NCBI GenBank assembly: GCA_029262155.1
Contig: JAJCZW010000189.1
Span: 1-33,913, forward strand
Source of the DNA: Gemmatimonadota bacterium
Lineage (GTDB): Bacteria > Gemmatimonadota > Gemmatimonadetes > Gemmatimonadales > GWC2-71-9
Direction of reading: 5' to 3'
DNA: 33,913 bases
The translations under genes and the position numbers were made by a program. Below the pieces are notes generated by a model. It worked only from the letters and a program-made list of their open reading frames with translations. It searched no databases and was not told the DNA's origin. Positions within the stretch are counted from its first letter, which is position 1. Each line of letters starts with the position of its first letter. Shown here piece by piece: positions 1 through 9,130 of the stretch.

Positions 1-1
1 A

Positions 2-274
2 GACACACAGGACGCGTTCCCCGCGGTGCCCGCACTTCTCTTGAGCGGCGCCTACGATGCCGCAACACCACCAGAGTTTGCCGACCATGTGGCCCAAGCG
101 ATTCCGCAGGCGATGCACGTGGTTTTCCCCAACGCCAGTCATGACTTTAGCAATGAAAGCTGCCAGATCGGGTTAATAACTCGCTTTGTGCAGGACGCCG
201 CCACCACACATCTTGACCTGACGTGTGTGGGCCGTACCTGGCGACCCCCCTTCACGACCTTCTCGCCTCGATGA
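2..274 (+). CDS. C-terminal part of an alpha/beta hydrolase (TAP-like C-terminal domain), truncated by window start
   Basis: Frame open to the window edge (DTQDAFPAVPALLLSGAYDAATPPEFADHVAQAIPQAMHVVFPNASHDFS); 'PALLLSGxYDxxTPPE' and 'NASHD' are typical of alpha/beta-hydrolase C-termini. Stop overlaps the next start (ATGA). Confidence 0.75.
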   Translation, partial: DTQDAFPAVPALLLSGAYDAATPPEFADHVAQAIPQAMHVVFPNASHDFSNESCQIGLITRFVQDAATTHLDLTCVGRTWRPPFTTFSPR

Positions 275-1473
275 ACACTCGTCCGGCCGGGCGTCACGCT
301 TGGTCGATGCTCGGACTGCTTGGTGTCGCGGAGTTGTTGGGCATGTCGGTCTGGCTCGCCGCGAGCGCCGTGAGTCCCGAACTCAGAGTCCAATGGGATC
401 TTTCGGCGTCCCAAGCGGGATGGCTCACGAGTGCAGTCCAACTTGGGTTTGTTGTGGGGACGCTGGTCGCGGCGATACTGAATTTGGCGGACGTCTTGCC
501 GAGCCGCTGGTACTTCGCGATGGGTGCCGTGCTCGCCGCGGCGTCGAACGCCGCGCTCCTCATCGTCCCGGGATTCGGGTGGGCAGTGGTGACTCGGTTT
601 CTCACCGGTGCGACGCTGGCCGCCGTGTATCCCCCCGCCATGAAGATGACCGCCACCTGGTTTCGGGACCGACGTGGCTTAGCTATCGGGGTGGTCGTGG
701 GGGCGCTCACAGTGGGGAAGGCTACGCCGTACCTGGTAGAAGCGTTAGGCGGTGTCGGGTTTCGCCCGGTGATCCTGACCACCTCTGCCGCCGCCGTGCT
801 CGCCGCGACGCTCATCGCCGGGGGATACCGCGATGGTCCTCACGCATTTGCCCGGCGTCGGTTCTCATGGTCATTGGTGGGCGAAGTGGTCACGGACCGG
901 AAATGGCGGCTCACCACAGGAGGGTACTGCGGTCATATGATCGAGCTGTACGCCTGTTGGACTTGGCTGGCAACGTTCCTCGCGGCTGGCTCCCTGGCGA
1001 GTACCCATCCGGTATCCCAACAGCTCATCCGGCTTGGCGCCTTTGCCGCGATTGCCATCGGTGGGCTGGCCTGCGTGTGGGGAGGGGCAGTGGCCGATCA
1101 GATCGGGCGTGCACGCCTCGTACGCGGTGCAATGGCGGTGAGTGGCACCGCCGCGATCGCGATGGGCGTTGCCTGGGCTGGGGGGTACTGGGTGATGCTT
1201 GTGGTCGCCTTGGTATGGGGCTGGTTTGTCATCGCCGATAGCGCGCAATTCTCCACCATGGTGACCGAGAGCGTCCCTCCGCATGCAGTGGGGACCGCCC
1301 TGACGCTACAAACCTCGATCGGGTTTGCGATTTCCATCCTGTCGATCCAGTTCGTGCCTTGGTTTGCGAGCCAGATGGGGTGGCGCTGGGCGTTTGCTCT
1401 GTTGGCGATCGGTCCCGCGATCGGATTCCTGGCGATAGGGCGACTGGTGTCCCGCCAGGCTGAAGTCGCCTAG
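271..1473 (+). CDS. MFS transporter
   Basis: About 400 aa, multiple hydrophobic helices, MFS-like N-half (GVAELLGMSVWLAASAVSPELRVQWDLSASQAGWLTSAVQLGFVVGTL). Start at ATG 271 preferred over track start 223 because of the ATGA overlap. Confidence 0.85.
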   Translation: MNTRPAGRHAWSMLGLLGVAELLGMSVWLAASAVSPELRVQWDLSASQAGWLTSAVQLGFVVGTLVAAILNLADVLPSRWYFAMGAVLAAASNAALLIVPGFGWAVVTRFLTGATLAAVYPPAMKMTATWFRDRRGLAIGVVVGALTVGKATPYLVEALGGVGFRPVILTTSAAAVLAATLIAGGYRDGPHAFARRRFSWSLVGEVVTDRKWRLTTGGYCGHMIELYACWTWLATFLAAGSLASTHPVSQQLIRLGAFAAIAIGGLACVWGGAVADQIGRARLVRGAMAVSGTAAIAMGVAWAGGYWVMLVVALVWGWFVIADSAQFSTMVTESVPPHAVGTALTLQTSIGFAISILSIQFVPWFASQMGWRWAFALLAIGPAIGFLAIGRLVSRQAEVA

Positions 1474-1970
1474 CCGACCGGTTCGGCGACCGCGTGTTGT
1501 AGATCCGCGGCGTGACGTCCCAACCGTCGGAGCAGGTCCGTCATCAACTGGATCTCATCGTCGTCGAGTTCAGCGACTGCTTGGCGTATCGTTGCAGCGT
1601 GTGTGGGGAACGCCGTCTGCATGAAATCGTTTCCGCGATCCGTCAGCGCAGCATAGCGAGCCCGACGATCCGAGGCACACGGTCGGCGCTCGACCAAGCC
1701 CTGGGCCTCCAGGCGATCGACCAGGTAGGTAATCCCACCGCTCGAAACCAAGAGCTTCCGCTGCACTTCACCGAGAAGCATCGGCCCTTTGTGATAGAGA
1801 GCTTCCAAGACACCAAACTCACCGGCGGTGAGCTGATGACGATCTACGTCGCTGGACGCCATTTCATGGATGGCGGCATGGGCACGCGACAGGATAATCC
1901 AGAGCTTGAGTGCCTTCTGGGTACGGTCATCGTCGGCATAGGGAGACATTGTGAACTCCGGGTTCGTCAT
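1470..1970 (-). CDS. MarR family transcriptional regulator
   Basis: Winged-helix pattern 'LTAGEFGVLEALYHKGPMLLGEVQRKLLVSSGGITYLVDRLEAQGLVERRPCASDRRARYAALTDRG'. Confidence 0.9.
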   Translation of the reverse strand: MTNPEFTMSPYADDDRTQKALKLWIILSRAHAAIHEMASSDVDRHQLTAGEFGVLEALYHKGPMLLGEVQRKLLVSSGGITYLVDRLEAQGLVERRPCASDRRARYAALTDRGNDFMQTAFPTHAATIRQAVAELDDDEIQLMTDLLRRLGRHAADLQHAVAEPVG

Positions 1971-2022
1971 TTCTGATGGTGCGACTCCCGGGCCGGTCTG
2001 TCAAGGTGGCGACATTTCGCGG

Positions 2023-3567
2023 TCAGTGCCCACCTTCGTGGCCGTGATCCCCTCCCGCCATGGTGGTGCGTTGGAGTTCGGCGTCAATCACCGCCCGAAT
2101 CCGGGCGATCTGGTCGGGTCCTGCGAACCCAATCCACTGTTGCACCAGCTTGCCGTCGCGATCGACCAAGATCGTGTAGGGGAGGCCGAAGTAGTGGTAT
2201 TTCGCCTTCATATCCCCCTTGCCCAGGAGGACGGGAAAGTCAGAGCCGAATTGGGAGATGAAGGCCTCGGCATCTTCCGAGTGAATGTCCTCGTTGATCG
2301 TGATGAACCGAAAACCTGAGTCAGTCACCGCGTGTCGGAGTGAATCGAGGGCGGGCATCTCTTCCCGGCAGGGAGCACACCAGCTAGCCCAGAAATTGAC
2401 GAGGGTCACCTTGCCGCGGAGGTCTGTGTTGGCCATCTGCCCGCCGCCCATCTGCTCCAGTTCGAACGGAACGATAGGTTCCCGGTCGGTCGGCGAAAGT
2501 CCGGTGAGCAGCTGCAGCTCATTCAGGAGAAAGACACGTCCCTCGTTCCCGACGGCGATCGTTGGGAGTGCGACCGGGAGTTCCGCGGTGCGGAGGAGCA
2601 CGCCGGTGGTGCGGTCGAACACATCCAGGCGCGAACGATCGGTCGTGAATCCGGGTGTACTCAGGACATAGAGCCGATCATCTGGTCCGATAGTGGCGCC
2701 CAGGTTCACCGGATGGTAGTCGATCACGGCCTTTCCATCCTGCAGCTCGAACTTTGGCTGCGTTGTGGATTGGGGGAGATCGCGTGACGCGACCCAGAGC
2801 GTCTCGCCAGCCGCGGTCAGAGCCAGGATCTGATCCCGGATAAATGGGGCGAAGTAGACGGTGTCGCCCCGCCCCGCCACATGGCCGGCATTGTTCAGAT
2901 CAGCCAACAGGATGTGTTGAGGGAGGTCGACGAGTCCCGTGGTTCCTCCAGCGGTTCCATCTGCCCCAATACGAGAGAGCAAAGGGGCATCAGGCGATTC
3001 GAGTGCGTAGGCGAATCGGGCTGGTGATCGGACCAACCAGACCCCGCCCTGACCGTCACTCCCCAAGTCGGTATAGTTGAATGGGCTTTTGGCGGTGGGC
3101 TTGAGCGAGCCGTCGAGGCTTGCAAGCATCACGTCGCCGTTGAGATCGGCGACCCAGAGACGATCGCCTGGGCCAGCGGTGGCCGCCACGATCTCCCGTC
3201 CCTCTCGCTGGAGCAGAACCCGCCGTACTCGGAGCCCCTCGTCGAAGCGGATTAACCCCCCACTCCCGTCGAGGACGACGGCACCATCCACCGTTTGCTG
3301 GGTCTGACGACCGGCAAACCACAGCAGATGCGTATCTTCGTCCGGAGGAAGTGTGTCTAACATGAGGTGCTCCGCAGGCTGAACGGTCACCACATGCCGG
3401 GCGGACCCGAGGGTGGTCACCACCGGCTCGGCGGCGTTGACGTTCGACGTGGCGATCGGTCCCCGCGCCGTTTCCCCCGTGCAGCTCGCGAGTATTCCCG
3501 CGGTCGCCACCCAGAGGGTAATGCGCAGAGCGGGCCGGAACAGGTTCCGGCCCATCTCCTTCAGCAT
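2023..3567 (-). CDS. Six-bladed beta-propeller (NHL-like) protein fused to a C-terminal TlpA/ResA-like thioredoxin domain; lipoprotein-like N-terminus
   Basis: 'LVNFWASWCAPCREEMPALDSLR' thioredoxin motif; propeller-like N-half; 'GILASCTG' lipobox; His-rich tail DHGHEGGH. Confidence 0.85.
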   Translation of the reverse strand: MLKEMGRNLFRPALRITLWVATAGILASCTGETARGPIATSNVNAAEPVVTTLGSARHVVTVQPAEHLMLDTLPPDEDTHLLWFAGRQTQQTVDGAVVLDGSGGLIRFDEGLRVRRVLLQREGREIVAATAGPGDRLWVADLNGDVMLASLDGSLKPTAKSPFNYTDLGSDGQGGVWLVRSPARFAYALESPDAPLLSRIGADGTAGGTTGLVDLPQHILLADLNNAGHVAGRGDTVYFAPFIRDQILALTAAGETLWVASRDLPQSTTQPKFELQDGKAVIDYHPVNLGATIGPDDRLYVLSTPGFTTDRSRLDVFDRTTGVLLRTAELPVALPTIAVGNEGRVFLLNELQLLTGLSPTDREPIVPFELEQMGGGQMANTDLRGKVTLVNFWASWCAPCREEMPALDSLRHAVTDSGFRFITINEDIHSEDAEAFISQFGSDFPVLLGKGDMKAKYHYFGLPYTILVDRDGKLVQQWIGFAGPDQIARIRAVIDAELQRTTMAGGDHGHEGGH

Positions 3568-3573
3568 GTTGCC

Positions 3574-3966
3574 TTACGCTTTCTTGATGTTGTCGATCTG
3601 AATCGCCTTGGCGCCGCCCGCCTCGAACACTTTGCCCGAGATGGTCACCTTCTCCTCGGCGAACTCTTTCAGGCGATCGTTCTGACCGTCGCCTGGCATG
3701 CCAGCCGACGTGGGAATGTACAGGACCCCGTCATCGCCCAGAATGGCGAGGGGGATTCCCTTGTCGGCGCACACCTGGGCGCACATCCGATGCTCCTTCA
3801 CGCCCGTGAGACCCTGCCCGAACTTGCACGAGACATCGATCACCGTTCCGGTTACCGAGGCCTCCACATGCTTGGGTGTCTGCATCTTCATCTGTGCTTC
3901 TGCCTTGGCCGGCATCGCGACGGTCAATGCGGCGAGCGCCGCCATCCCAGTAAGGGACTTCACCAT
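3574..3966 (-). CDS. Small secreted protein with Cys motif (CX16CX3C), function unknown
   Basis: Signal peptide MVKSLTGMAALAALTVAMPAKAEA; 'VIDVSCKFGQGLTGVKEHRMCAQVCADKGIPLAIL'; 6 nt upstream of the TlpA-fusion gene on the same strand. Confidence 0.75.
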   Translation of the reverse strand: MVKSLTGMAALAALTVAMPAKAEAQMKMQTPKHVEASVTGTVIDVSCKFGQGLTGVKEHRMCAQVCADKGIPLAILGDDGVLYIPTSAGMPGDGQNDRLKEFAEEKVTISGKVFEAGGAKAIQIDNIKKA

Positions 3967-4241
3967 GGTACCACTCCTTCATGAAGGTTGTCCTACCCTG
4001 CCGGCGTTGTGACACCGGCCCTCTGCGCTGGCCTACCCGATGCCAGCCCAACTGTGTGATATCTTCGGTGTACTTCCTTGGGTTTGCGCGGACATGGTCC
4101 GACCCAGACTGGAGGGAGTCTTCCGTCCCGATACCGCATGGATGTCTAGGTAGGTGACGACATGACCGGGTCGGTTGGATCTCACGACGTGGCGGCCCAA
4201 GGGAGTGTCAGCCGAACGACAATGTGGCCACAACGGCGACT

Positions 4242-4565
4242 CTATGGCCTGGGTGAGGGACCCTTCCACCCGAATCGTGCCAGGTCAATTCGGCCACGCG
4301 CATCGAACCGGATCCCTTCCTGCTCCAGCCGCTGTCGCTGGACCCGAACCCACTCGGCGTTGGCACGGGGGCTGATCCCGCCTTGCGCGTTGACGACACG
4401 ATGCCAGGGGAGATCGACTTCATCGGCTCGACGGAGGGCATAACCAACCATGCGAGGTTGCCGGGGGAAACCGGCAAGGGTGGCGATCCATCCGTAGGTG
4501 CTCACCCGCCCCCGGGGGATCGCCCGGACAGCGGTCAGGATACGGGCGTCGATCGACTGGGACAC
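4242..4565 (-). CDS. MGMT-family alkyltransferase-like protein (ATL; Trp in place of catalytic Cys)
   Basis: 'IPRGRVSTYGWIATLAG...VGYALRR...LPWHRVVNAQGGIS': PWHRV replaces PCHRV. GTG start preceded by GGAGGAG. Confidence 0.9.
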   Translation of the reverse strand: MSQSIDARILTAVRAIPRGRVSTYGWIATLAGFPRQPRMVGYALRRADEVDLPWHRVVNAQGGISPRANAEWVRVQRQRLEQEGIRFDARGRIDLARFGWKGPSPRP

Positions 4566-4622
4566 TGGCTCCTCCTCCAGGTGCGGTGGGGCACCAGGAT
4601 GGAGGAAGCTAGACCGAATTCT

Positions 4623-5735
4623 CTATTGGACCAGTCGCGTATCGGGGCGGAAGGCGACCCACGCAAACCAAAAGTGGTTCCCGTGAGTAATCGGTGTGAG
4701 TTGCTGTCCCGCGAGTTCGCCAGCGACCGCCCGACCGAGAATGCTCCAGGTGGAGTTGGTCTCGCGATCACGGAACGTGCCGGGACCGTGAGGGCTGAAA
4801 TGGAGGTCCCTATTGCCCAGCTTGGTTTCGAAGACGCCGGTGGACCCGACGTCTCGTCCCCGGGCGATCGATTGCGCGTCGAGTGCGCTTGCGGTTCCCG
4901 GTGCCCAAAAGATGACCAGCGAGGTGCCGTTGACCGTATCGTGTCGGACCGAGTCTTTCGCCAGACCAGTAAAGGAATGGGCTACTCCCCCCGCTCCTAT
5001 TGCGATCGCGACGACCCGTTCCATGGCCGGGAGCCGTGGATCAGGGGTGGCGCTCACAAATCCGGGAATCGGTTTCCCTGAGGGGCGGTCGTAGTCAGTG
5101 TAGGGGTTTCGACCATAGGGACGATCGTGCCCAGTCTCGCGGGACAGCACCTCCCCGTCGGGCCAGGTCTCGCGAAAGGTGCGCCAGCTAACGAGCGGTG
5201 CTCCGATCCGAGTCAGTCGCGTTCCCGTCAATTCGCCAACGATTCCCTCACCAGTGGCCTGCTGCCACCAGGTTTCGGTCTGACGGTCGTACATGACCAT
5301 GTCGGAATTACGGAGCCGCCCTGAGACACCGAAATCGAGTATCCGGTCTCCCACACGCCGATCGAAAGCAATCGCCGTGTTACACAGCGGGCAGAAGGTG
5401 ACCGTGACCGGTTTGTCGCCGATCTGGTCGTTGACGATTTCATGCCAGATGAGGATCTGAAGCGGGTACGCCCTGGCGGTCCGACCGGTTTCCACGACGA
5501 CCACCGGCTCTGGATCGGCGAGCCAGCGGCCGGCTGCTTTGACCGAGACAAACTTCGGGTGGTCGATCGCCGGGATGCCGTCCTTCGACGGGCCACCGGA
5601 GACGATCTCGTTGGCCGGGACACTTCGTCGGGAGAAATCGGTCTTCCAACGCTCCGATCCCTGAGCCAGAATCGACCCAGCAGTGGTAAGAGTGATCGTT
5701 GCCACCAGCGCGGCGTGGCCGGTCAGTTTCCTCAT
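4623..5735 (-). CDS. DUF3179 domain-containing protein
   Basis: 'AYPLQILIWHEIVNDQIGDKPVTVTFCPLCNTAIAFDRRV...FGVSGRLRNSDMVMYDRQTETWWQQATGEGIVGELTG' is characteristic of DUF3179. Confidence 0.93.
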   Translation of the reverse strand: MRKLTGHAALVATITLTTAGSILAQGSERWKTDFSRRSVPANEIVSGGPSKDGIPAIDHPKFVSVKAAGRWLADPEPVVVVETGRTARAYPLQILIWHEIVNDQIGDKPVTVTFCPLCNTAIAFDRRVGDRILDFGVSGRLRNSDMVMYDRQTETWWQQATGEGIVGELTGTRLTRIGAPLVSWRTFRETWPDGEVLSRETGHDRPYGRNPYTDYDRPSGKPIPGFVSATPDPRLPAMERVVAIAIGAGGVAHSFTGLAKDSVRHDTVNGTSLVIFWAPGTASALDAQSIARGRDVGSTGVFETKLGNRDLHFSPHGPGTFRDRETNSTWSILGRAVAGELAGQQLTPITHGNHFWFAWVAFRPDTRLVQ

Positions 5736-6418
5736 GCCGATTGGGCTTCGGGCTCGGCACTCCCACCTGAGGCCAATGTCGACAGCAACACCTTATCGAC
5801 AATAGCAATCTGGCCACGACGGACGGCGAGCCCACCGTCCCGACGCAAGGTGCGCAAGACCTGGTTCGTGGTCTGGCGCGACAGGCTCGAGATGGCGGCG
5901 ACGACATCTTGGGTGAGCGGAAGGGGAGCGTCGGGGTGATCGGGACTCGAGAGGCTTCGCGTCAGAAACAGCAACACCGCCGCTACCCGAGAGGTCGGCG
6001 GGAGCTGGAGCAGGTGCCGGTGAGCCAACATGCTTCGATGCTGACCGTGTGAGGCCGCAGCGACCGCCCGGGCAAATCGGTGGTCGTTGGCCACGGCCTG
6101 GGCAAAGACCTGCGCCGAAACCACCACCACCGTCGTCTCGGTCAACGCCCGCGTCTCCCACCTGCCTTCCTCGTTGGCGAACTCGGCCGGATCGCCGCCG
6201 ACGATCTGATCGCCCGGGCCGTAGACCTCGACCACCACATTGGAGCGACCGCTTCGGGTCAGAAAGACCCCCAGAATCCCAGAGGTCACCACCGTGACGC
6301 TTTCGGTGGTATGTCCTCCAAGTCGTTGACCAGGCGTAAGTTGTCTCGTGCTTGTTGGTTCCAAGCGCGCCACTTCGGTGACGAGGCTCTCTTCCTGGAC
6401 GATAGACAGGACCGACAT
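5732..6418 (-). CDS. Crp/Fnr family transcriptional regulator
   Basis: cNMP-binding-like N-half plus C-terminal HTH (LTQDVVAAISSLSRQTTNQVLRTLRRDGGLAVRRGQIAIVD). Start chosen at ATG 6418 with GGGAGGAG upstream; ATGA overlap with DUF3179. Confidence 0.88.
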   Translation of the reverse strand: MSVLSIVQEESLVTEVARLEPTSTRQLTPGQRLGGHTTESVTVVTSGILGVFLTRSGRSNVVVEVYGPGDQIVGGDPAEFANEEGRWETRALTETTVVVVSAQVFAQAVANDHRFARAVAAASHGQHRSMLAHRHLLQLPPTSRVAAVLLFLTRSLSSPDHPDAPLPLTQDVVAAISSLSRQTTNQVLRTLRRDGGLAVRRGQIAIVDKVLLSTLASGGSAEPEAQSA

Positions 6419-6528
6419 GACTCCTCCCACTTCAAACGATGAACGCTGATGGCTCCTGCATGTATACGTCACGAACTCCGAAGTCGTATCTTTCGAGCAC
6501 GAAATCCGTCCCCCTCCGTGGAGTGTAT

Positions 6529-7554
6529 GTGGCAGTTCTCGTGATCGGTGGCACTCGAAATCTCGGCTCGCTTCTGGTGCAGGATCTCCATCGATCTGGC
6601 AAGGAAGTGGTCGTGTTGAACCGAGGTATCACACTCGATCGACTCCCCCAAACAATCGAACGACTTCGGGCCGATCGAGCCGATCCTGCCGCACTCGCTG
6701 CCGCCATCAGGGGCCGGACCTGGGATGCGGTGGTCGATATGGCGTGCTATACCGGCGCAGAGGCGGCACAAGCGGTTGAGGCCTTCGATGGTTCGGTGGG
6801 GCGATACCTGTTCATCAGTTCAGGTCAGGTCTACCTGGTGCGAGCAGGGGAGGGATCAAGTCCCTCCGCCCGGGAAGAGGACTACGCCGGCCCGACAATT
6901 CTGGAGCCACCTTTGGGGACGCGAGATCACGCCAACTGGTTGTATGGCATCGGGAAACGCGCGGCCGAAGATGCCTTTCAGGTGGGATGGCGGGAGCGCC
7001 AGTTTCCGATCACGGCACTTCGATTGCCCATGGTACACAGCCCACTTGATCACTACGATCGGCTACACAACTACCTCCTCCGGTTGCGCGATGGATGGCC
7101 GCTGCTCTTGCCCCGGGAACCAGATCTGATCGTCCGGCATGTATACGCTCGCGACGTGGTCATCGCCGTCGCCGATCTCCTGAACCACGATCCGACGCGC
7201 GGTATGGGGGAAGCGATCAACCTCGCCCAAGATGGCGAGTACACCCTTCAGTCCACCCTCGAGATGCTGGCGCACCTGGTAGGCGTCACCCTCTCGATAG
7301 TTCGGATGCCGCGGAGCATACTCGAGCGGGAGGAGCTTCTCCCCTCCTGTTCACCGTTCAGCGATCGGTGGATGTCGGCCCTTGAGAACACTCGCGCGAA
7401 GAACTTGCTCGGATTCGTGCCGACGCCCATGGCGCAGTATTTCGAGACACTCGCTGTCCATTACCTCAAGAACGACCTTCCATCGCCTCCGGGTTATGCC
7501 CTCCGCGCGCGTGAAAAGGAGCTTCTTGCTTCTCAGGTGGAGACCTCGTCATGA
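6529..7554 (+). CDS. NAD-dependent epimerase/dehydratase family protein (SDR)
   Basis: 'VAVLVIGGTRNLGSLLVQDLHRSGKEVVVLNRG' Rossmann motif; 'YLFISSGQVYL'; GTG 6529 start inferred from fold start. Confidence 0.88.
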   Translation: MAVLVIGGTRNLGSLLVQDLHRSGKEVVVLNRGITLDRLPQTIERLRADRADPAALAAAIRGRTWDAVVDMACYTGAEAAQAVEAFDGSVGRYLFISSGQVYLVRAGEGSSPSAREEDYAGPTILEPPLGTRDHANWLYGIGKRAAEDAFQVGWRERQFPITALRLPMVHSPLDHYDRLHNYLLRLRDGWPLLLPREPDLIVRHVYARDVVIAVADLLNHDPTRGMGEAINLAQDGEYTLQSTLEMLAHLVGVTLSIVRMPRSILEREELLPSCSPFSDRWMSALENTRAKNLLGFVPTPMAQYFETLAVHYLKNDLPSPPGYALRAREKELLASQVETSS

Positions 7555-9053
7555 GCTTCGCCGAGTACGCCACGACGGATGCCGTGGGTTTGGCGGCACT
7601 GATCCGGGAAGGAGAGGTGCGACCGGAGGAGGTGCTCCAGACGGCGATCGAACGGGTTGAACGACTGAATCCTGCGGTGAACGCTGTCATCCGACCGATG
7701 TTCGAGGAAGGCCGCTCCGAGCTGCGTGACGCCAGCCAGCGGAGTCCGTTTGGTGGCGTCCCGTTCTTGCTCAAGGATCTACTCGCGAGCTACCGAGGGG
7801 TCCCATTGGCAAGCGGGAGTCGATTTCTGGCGGACTATGTCCCCGATCACGACAGCACTCTTGTGACCCGGTTTCGGCACGCTGGTCTGGTGACGATTGG
7901 AAAGACCAACACCCCAGAGCTTGGACTAACGCCGGTCACCGAACCGGAGTTGTTCGGGCCCACCCGAAATCCTTGGAACCACGATCGCACGGCCGGAGGA
8001 TCCAGCGGTGGGTCTGCCGTGGCCGTGGCACTCCGAATGGTTCCGATGGCTGGTGGTGGTGACGGTGGGGGCTCGATTCGGATTCCGGCGTCGTGCTGCG
8101 GGGTTTTTGGCTTCAAACCGACCCGGGGGCGAACGCCGATAGGCCCTGACCGTGCACGCATCCTGCAGGGGTCGGTTGTTGAGCATGCCTTAACCTGGTC
8201 GGTGCGTGACAGCGCCACGTTGTTGGACGCGACGGCTGGGCCAGAGCTTGGCGCCCCCTTCGTCCTCCCTCCCCCAGCGCGCCCCTTCGCGGAGGAGGTC
8301 CAGACTTCTCCTAGGACGCTCCGCATTGCGTACACCACCGAACCACTCTTGGGTCACACGGTCGACCCCATTTGCTGTCAGGGCGTCGAAGAGACCGTGG
8401 CGCTGCTTCGTCACTTGGGTCATAGAGTGGAGGAGGCGACTCCTCAGATAGACCGGGTGCGATTCAATCAGGCGTTCATGACGATGGTAACGGCCGAAAT
8501 GCGGGCCGACCTCCTAGAGATGGAGGAGGTGATGGGGCGTCGTGGGCGCCGGAGAGATTTCGAGCTGCAGACGTGGACCGTTATGCGATTGGCCGACGCA
8601 GTTTCAGGATCCCAATATGCCACTGCGCTACGGGTGCTTGACCAGGACTCTCGTGCGGTCGCCGACTTCTTTGAACCTTACGATCTCCTGCTGACACCCA
8701 CGCTTGCCTTCCCTCCGATACCACATCACAGCCTGAGCCCGGCCGGAGTCCCGCGGGTGATCATGGAAGTCCTGGGTCGCCTCCCGGGCGGAGGAAAGGT
8801 GCTGGATTGGGTGGGGGCATTGGAACAGGCCGCAGAAGAGGTCTTCGATTTCATTCCGTACACCCCACTTTTCAATGTGACCGGCCAGCCCGCGATGTCG
8901 GTGCCACTCTGTTGGTCTCCCGATGGGTTGCCTATCGGGATGCACTTCGTCGGGCGGTATGGAGACGAAGCGACACTCTTCCAGTTGGCGGGGCAGCTTG
9001 AGCGCGAAGCCCCCTGGGCCGATCGGCGCCCACCGGGGCCTTCGCAGCTCTGA
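7551..9053 (+). CDS. Amidase signature family amidase
   Basis: 'GVPFLLKDLLA', 'RTAGGSSGGSAVAVALRMVPMAGGGDGGGSIRIPASCCGVFGFKPTRGR' contains the Lys-cisSer-Ser triad; ATGA overlap with upstream gene. Confidence 0.95.
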   Translation: MSFAEYATTDAVGLAALIREGEVRPEEVLQTAIERVERLNPAVNAVIRPMFEEGRSELRDASQRSPFGGVPFLLKDLLASYRGVPLASGSRFLADYVPDHDSTLVTRFRHAGLVTIGKTNTPELGLTPVTEPELFGPTRNPWNHDRTAGGSSGGSAVAVALRMVPMAGGGDGGGSIRIPASCCGVFGFKPTRGRTPIGPDRARILQGSVVEHALTWSVRDSATLLDATAGPELGAPFVLPPPARPFAEEVQTSPRTLRIAYTTEPLLGHTVDPICCQGVEETVALLRHLGHRVEEATPQIDRVRFNQAFMTMVTAEMRADLLEMEEVMGRRGRRRDFELQTWTVMRLADAVSGSQYATALRVLDQDSRAVADFFEPYDLLLTPTLAFPPIPHHSLSPAGVPRVIMEVLGRLPGGGKVLDWVGALEQAAEEVFDFIPYTPLFNVTGQPAMSVPLCWSPDGLPIGMHFVGRYGDEATLFQLAGQLEREAPWADRRPPGPSQL

Positions 9054-9130
9054 TCGGGGTATCTTCCTTCGGGTCCGAACGGTGCCGTCGCCGTCATCGT
9101 ATTCTGATAGCAGTCAACCAAGGGTCATGT

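Noticed and set aside
225-1241. 338-aa + strand ORF overlapping the MFS gene
   Set aside because: Out-of-frame with a convincing membrane transporter; Arg-rich spurious translation.
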